The position numbers were made by a program, and so were the translations under genes. Below, one piece after another: positions 62,527-64,000 of a stretch of 64,000 bases of DNA. Positions within the stretch are counted from its first letter, which is position 1. Each line of letters starts with the position of its first letter. Source of the stretch: DASPKM01 sp035628135 (GTDB lineage: Bacteria > Bacteroidota > Bacteroidia > Chitinophagales > Chitinophagaceae); contig DASPKM010000010.1 of assembly GCA_035628135.1 (NCBI GenBank), positions 434,001-498,000 on the forward strand, read 5' to 3'. The notes below the pieces were generated by a model. It had not been told where the DNA came from and did no database searches. It was given only the letters and a program-made list of their open reading frames with translations.

Positions 62527-64000
62527 ATGCGTGAATTGCTTCATATTAAACCCTACCTCAGGATCGCCGGGCTTGAACCACTGGTCGTACGGCCCGAAAC
62601 CAATTTCGTAAACGTGGGTGAGCGCACCAACGTTACAGGATCAAAAAAGTTCGCACGGTTAATCCGCGAAAACAAATACGAAGAAGCACTGAGCGTTGCC
62701 CGCCAGCAAGTGGAGAGCGGCGCGCAGATACTGGACGTGAACATGGACGATGCGTTGCTGGATGGTGAAAAAGCCATGACCACTTTCCTGAACCTGCTCC
62801 AAAGCGAACCGGACATTTCGCGCATACCCATCATGATAGATTCTTCCAAGTTCTCTATCATAGAAGCAGGGCTTAAATGCGTGCAGGGCAAGTGCATCGT
62901 GAATTCCATTTCGATGAAGGAAGGCGAGGAGAAATTCATCGAGCAGGCAATTATCTGCCAGAGCTACGGCGCTTCGGTGATCGTAATGGCTTTCGATGAA
63001 TCGGGACAGGCGGATACCTTGCAACGCCGCGTTGATATTTGCAGCAGGGCTTATAAGATCCTGACGGAACAGGTTGGCTTTTCGCCGCAGGACATCATTT
63101 TCGACCCAAATATTTTCGCCGTTGCCACTGGCATCGAAGAACACAATAACTACGCGATCGATTTTATCGAGGCTACGCGGCAGATCAAGCAAAAAATGCC
63201 GCTGACAAAAATTAGCGGCGGCGTCAGCAATATTTCTTTCTCTTTCCGCGGCAACGACCACGTACGCGAAGCCATGCACAGCGTATTCCTTTACCATGCC
63301 ATTAAAGCAGGCATGGACATGGGCATTGTAAATGCAGGTCAATTGGTAGTGTACGATGAAATTGAACCGCAGCTCCGCGAACTGTGCGAAGACGTGATCC
63401 TTAACAGGAGGCCCGATTCCACCGAAAGGCTGGTAAGCTTTGCAGAAACCGTAAAGGCAAAAGGCAAGGAAGAAAAAAAGGACGATGCCTGGCGAAACGC
63501 CGGCGTGGAAGAACGCCTGAAGCACGCGCTGGTAAATGGCATTACAGATTTTATAGAGGCCGATACCGAAGAAGCAAGGCTGAAATATCCAAAACCGTTA
63601 GACGTGATAGAAGGACCATTGATGGACGGGATGAACGTGGTGGGCGATTTGTTCGGAAGCGGTAAGATGTTCCTGCCGCAGGTAGTAAAGAGTGCCAGGG
63701 TAATGAAAAAATCCGTTGCCGTGCTTACGCCTTACATCGAAGCTGAAAAAGAACTAAAGCGCCAGGCCAATGCGGCCAGCGGAATTATCAGCGAACAAAG
63801 CAATGGCGCCGCCAGGATATTGCTCGCCACTGTTAAAGGCGATGTGCACGACATTGGCAAAAACATCGTGGGCGTAGTGCTGGGCTGTAATGGTTACGAT
63901 GTGATCGACCTGGGAGTAATGGTTCCCGCGGATAAAATACTGGAGACTGCCAAAAGGGAGAAAGTACATCTGATAGGACTGAGTGGACTGATTACACCGT
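62527..64000 (+). CDS. metH: methionine synthase, pterin- and cobalamin-binding part (cut by window end)
   Basis: Starts at ATG 62527 (MRELLHIKPYLRIAGLEPL) and stays open to the window end, so at least 491 residues. A pterin-binding (DHPS-like) domain covers about 15-280 (FVNVGERTNVTGSKKFARL, ILDVNMDDALLDG, IPIMIDSSKFSIIEAGLKC). A cap domain follows (about 330-425), then the cobalamin-binding Rossmann domain with DVHDIGKN (H441 as the lower cobalt ligand). The reactivation domain, if present, lies outside. It should work together with the upstream homocysteine module. Confidence 0.93.
   Translation, partial: MRELLHIKPYLRIAGLEPLVVRPETNFVNVGERTNVTGSKKFARLIRENKYEEALSVARQQVESGAQILDVNMDDALLDGEKAMTTFLNLLQSEPDISRIPIMIDSSKFSIIEAGLKCVQGKCIVNSISMKEGEEKFIEQAIICQSYGASVIVMAFDESGQADTLQRRVDICSRAYKILTEQVGFSPQDIIFDPNIFAVATGIEEHNNYAIDFIEATRQIKQKMPLTKISGGVSNISFSFRGNDHVREAMHSVFLYHAIKAGMDMGIVNAGQLVVYDEIEPQLRELCEDVILNRRPDSTERLVSFAETVKAKGKEEKKDDAWRNAGVEERLKHALVNGITDFIEADTEEARLKYPKPLDVIEGPLMDGMNVVGDLFGSGKMFLPQVVKSARVMKKSVAVLTPYIEAEKELKRQANAASGIISEQSNGAARILLATVKGDVHDIGKNIVGVVLGCNGYDVIDLGVMVPADKILETAKREKVHLIGLSGLITP

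Noticed and set aside
61473..62560. MetH frameshift error instead of a split
   Set aside because: The first gene ends at a clean TAA, and the second has its own ATG 28 nt later with a family-like N-terminus.

Overview
The window reads as chromosomal DNA of a Bacteroidota bacterium, most likely family Chitinophagaceae (Chitinophaga/Niastella-like). The signs are proteins with type IX secretion (T9SS) C-terminal tails, large beta-propeller sensor kinases with Y_Y_Y domains, several LytS/LytTR pairs, a PD40-OmpA protein, an outer-membrane beta-barrel receptor of the OMP_b-brl_3 type, and TAnnTTTG promoter elements instead of the proteobacterial -10 box. I see no rRNA, tRNA, CRISPR, phage or insertion sequence.

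Layout. 1-7.5 kb: two propeller-type sensor systems, one with a NarL-type and one with a LytTR regulator. 7.5-12 kb: a secreted six-repeat Kelch protein and an FtsX/MacB-like permease. 12-16 kb: a methyltransferase, an unusual DUF4242/cyclase-like/AraC fusion, and a LytS-LytTR pair. 16-26.5 kb: two paralogous, internally duplicated vanadium-haloperoxidase/PAP2 proteins flank a quinone-reductase-like enzyme, an alpha/beta hydrolase, an AraC-fused DNA-repair methyltransferase, an SRPBCC protein, a T9SS cargo protein, a remnant-bearing gap and an ABC exporter. 26.5-32.6 kb: an H1-like SWIB protein followed by a rod-shaped RNA candidate, a DUF1684 protein, a lipoprotein, a DMT transporter, an OmpA protein and an ECF sigma factor. 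32.7-39 kb: a lipoprotein, two tandem LytS kinases, a LytTR regulator and a propeller kinase with a degraded ATPase domain. 39-48 kb: a candidate attenuator or small RNA, an outer-membrane receptor, and a tolC-adaptor-RND efflux operon with a TetR repressor and two matching operators. 48-55.7 kb: CrcB, DinB, AraC, a glycine-zipper lipoprotein, an acyltransferase-like membrane protein, an SRPBCC protein, three disordered hydrophilic proteins, a TPR protein and a Fis-type response regulator. 55.7-64 kb: a UvrD-like helicase-nuclease, a Big_5 lipoprotein, RecR, and methionine synthase split into two genes, the second cut by the window end.

The strongest points for follow-up are: the TetR operator that exactly fills a promoter spacer and recurs upstream of the efflux operon; the 101-nt rod RNA candidate after the SWIB gene; the two-hairpin leader before the outer-membrane receptor, whose arms can swap partners; the pseudocyclase-AraC fusion; the haloperoxidase duplicates with one dead half; the degraded sensor kinase; and the cluster of hydrophilin-like small proteins.
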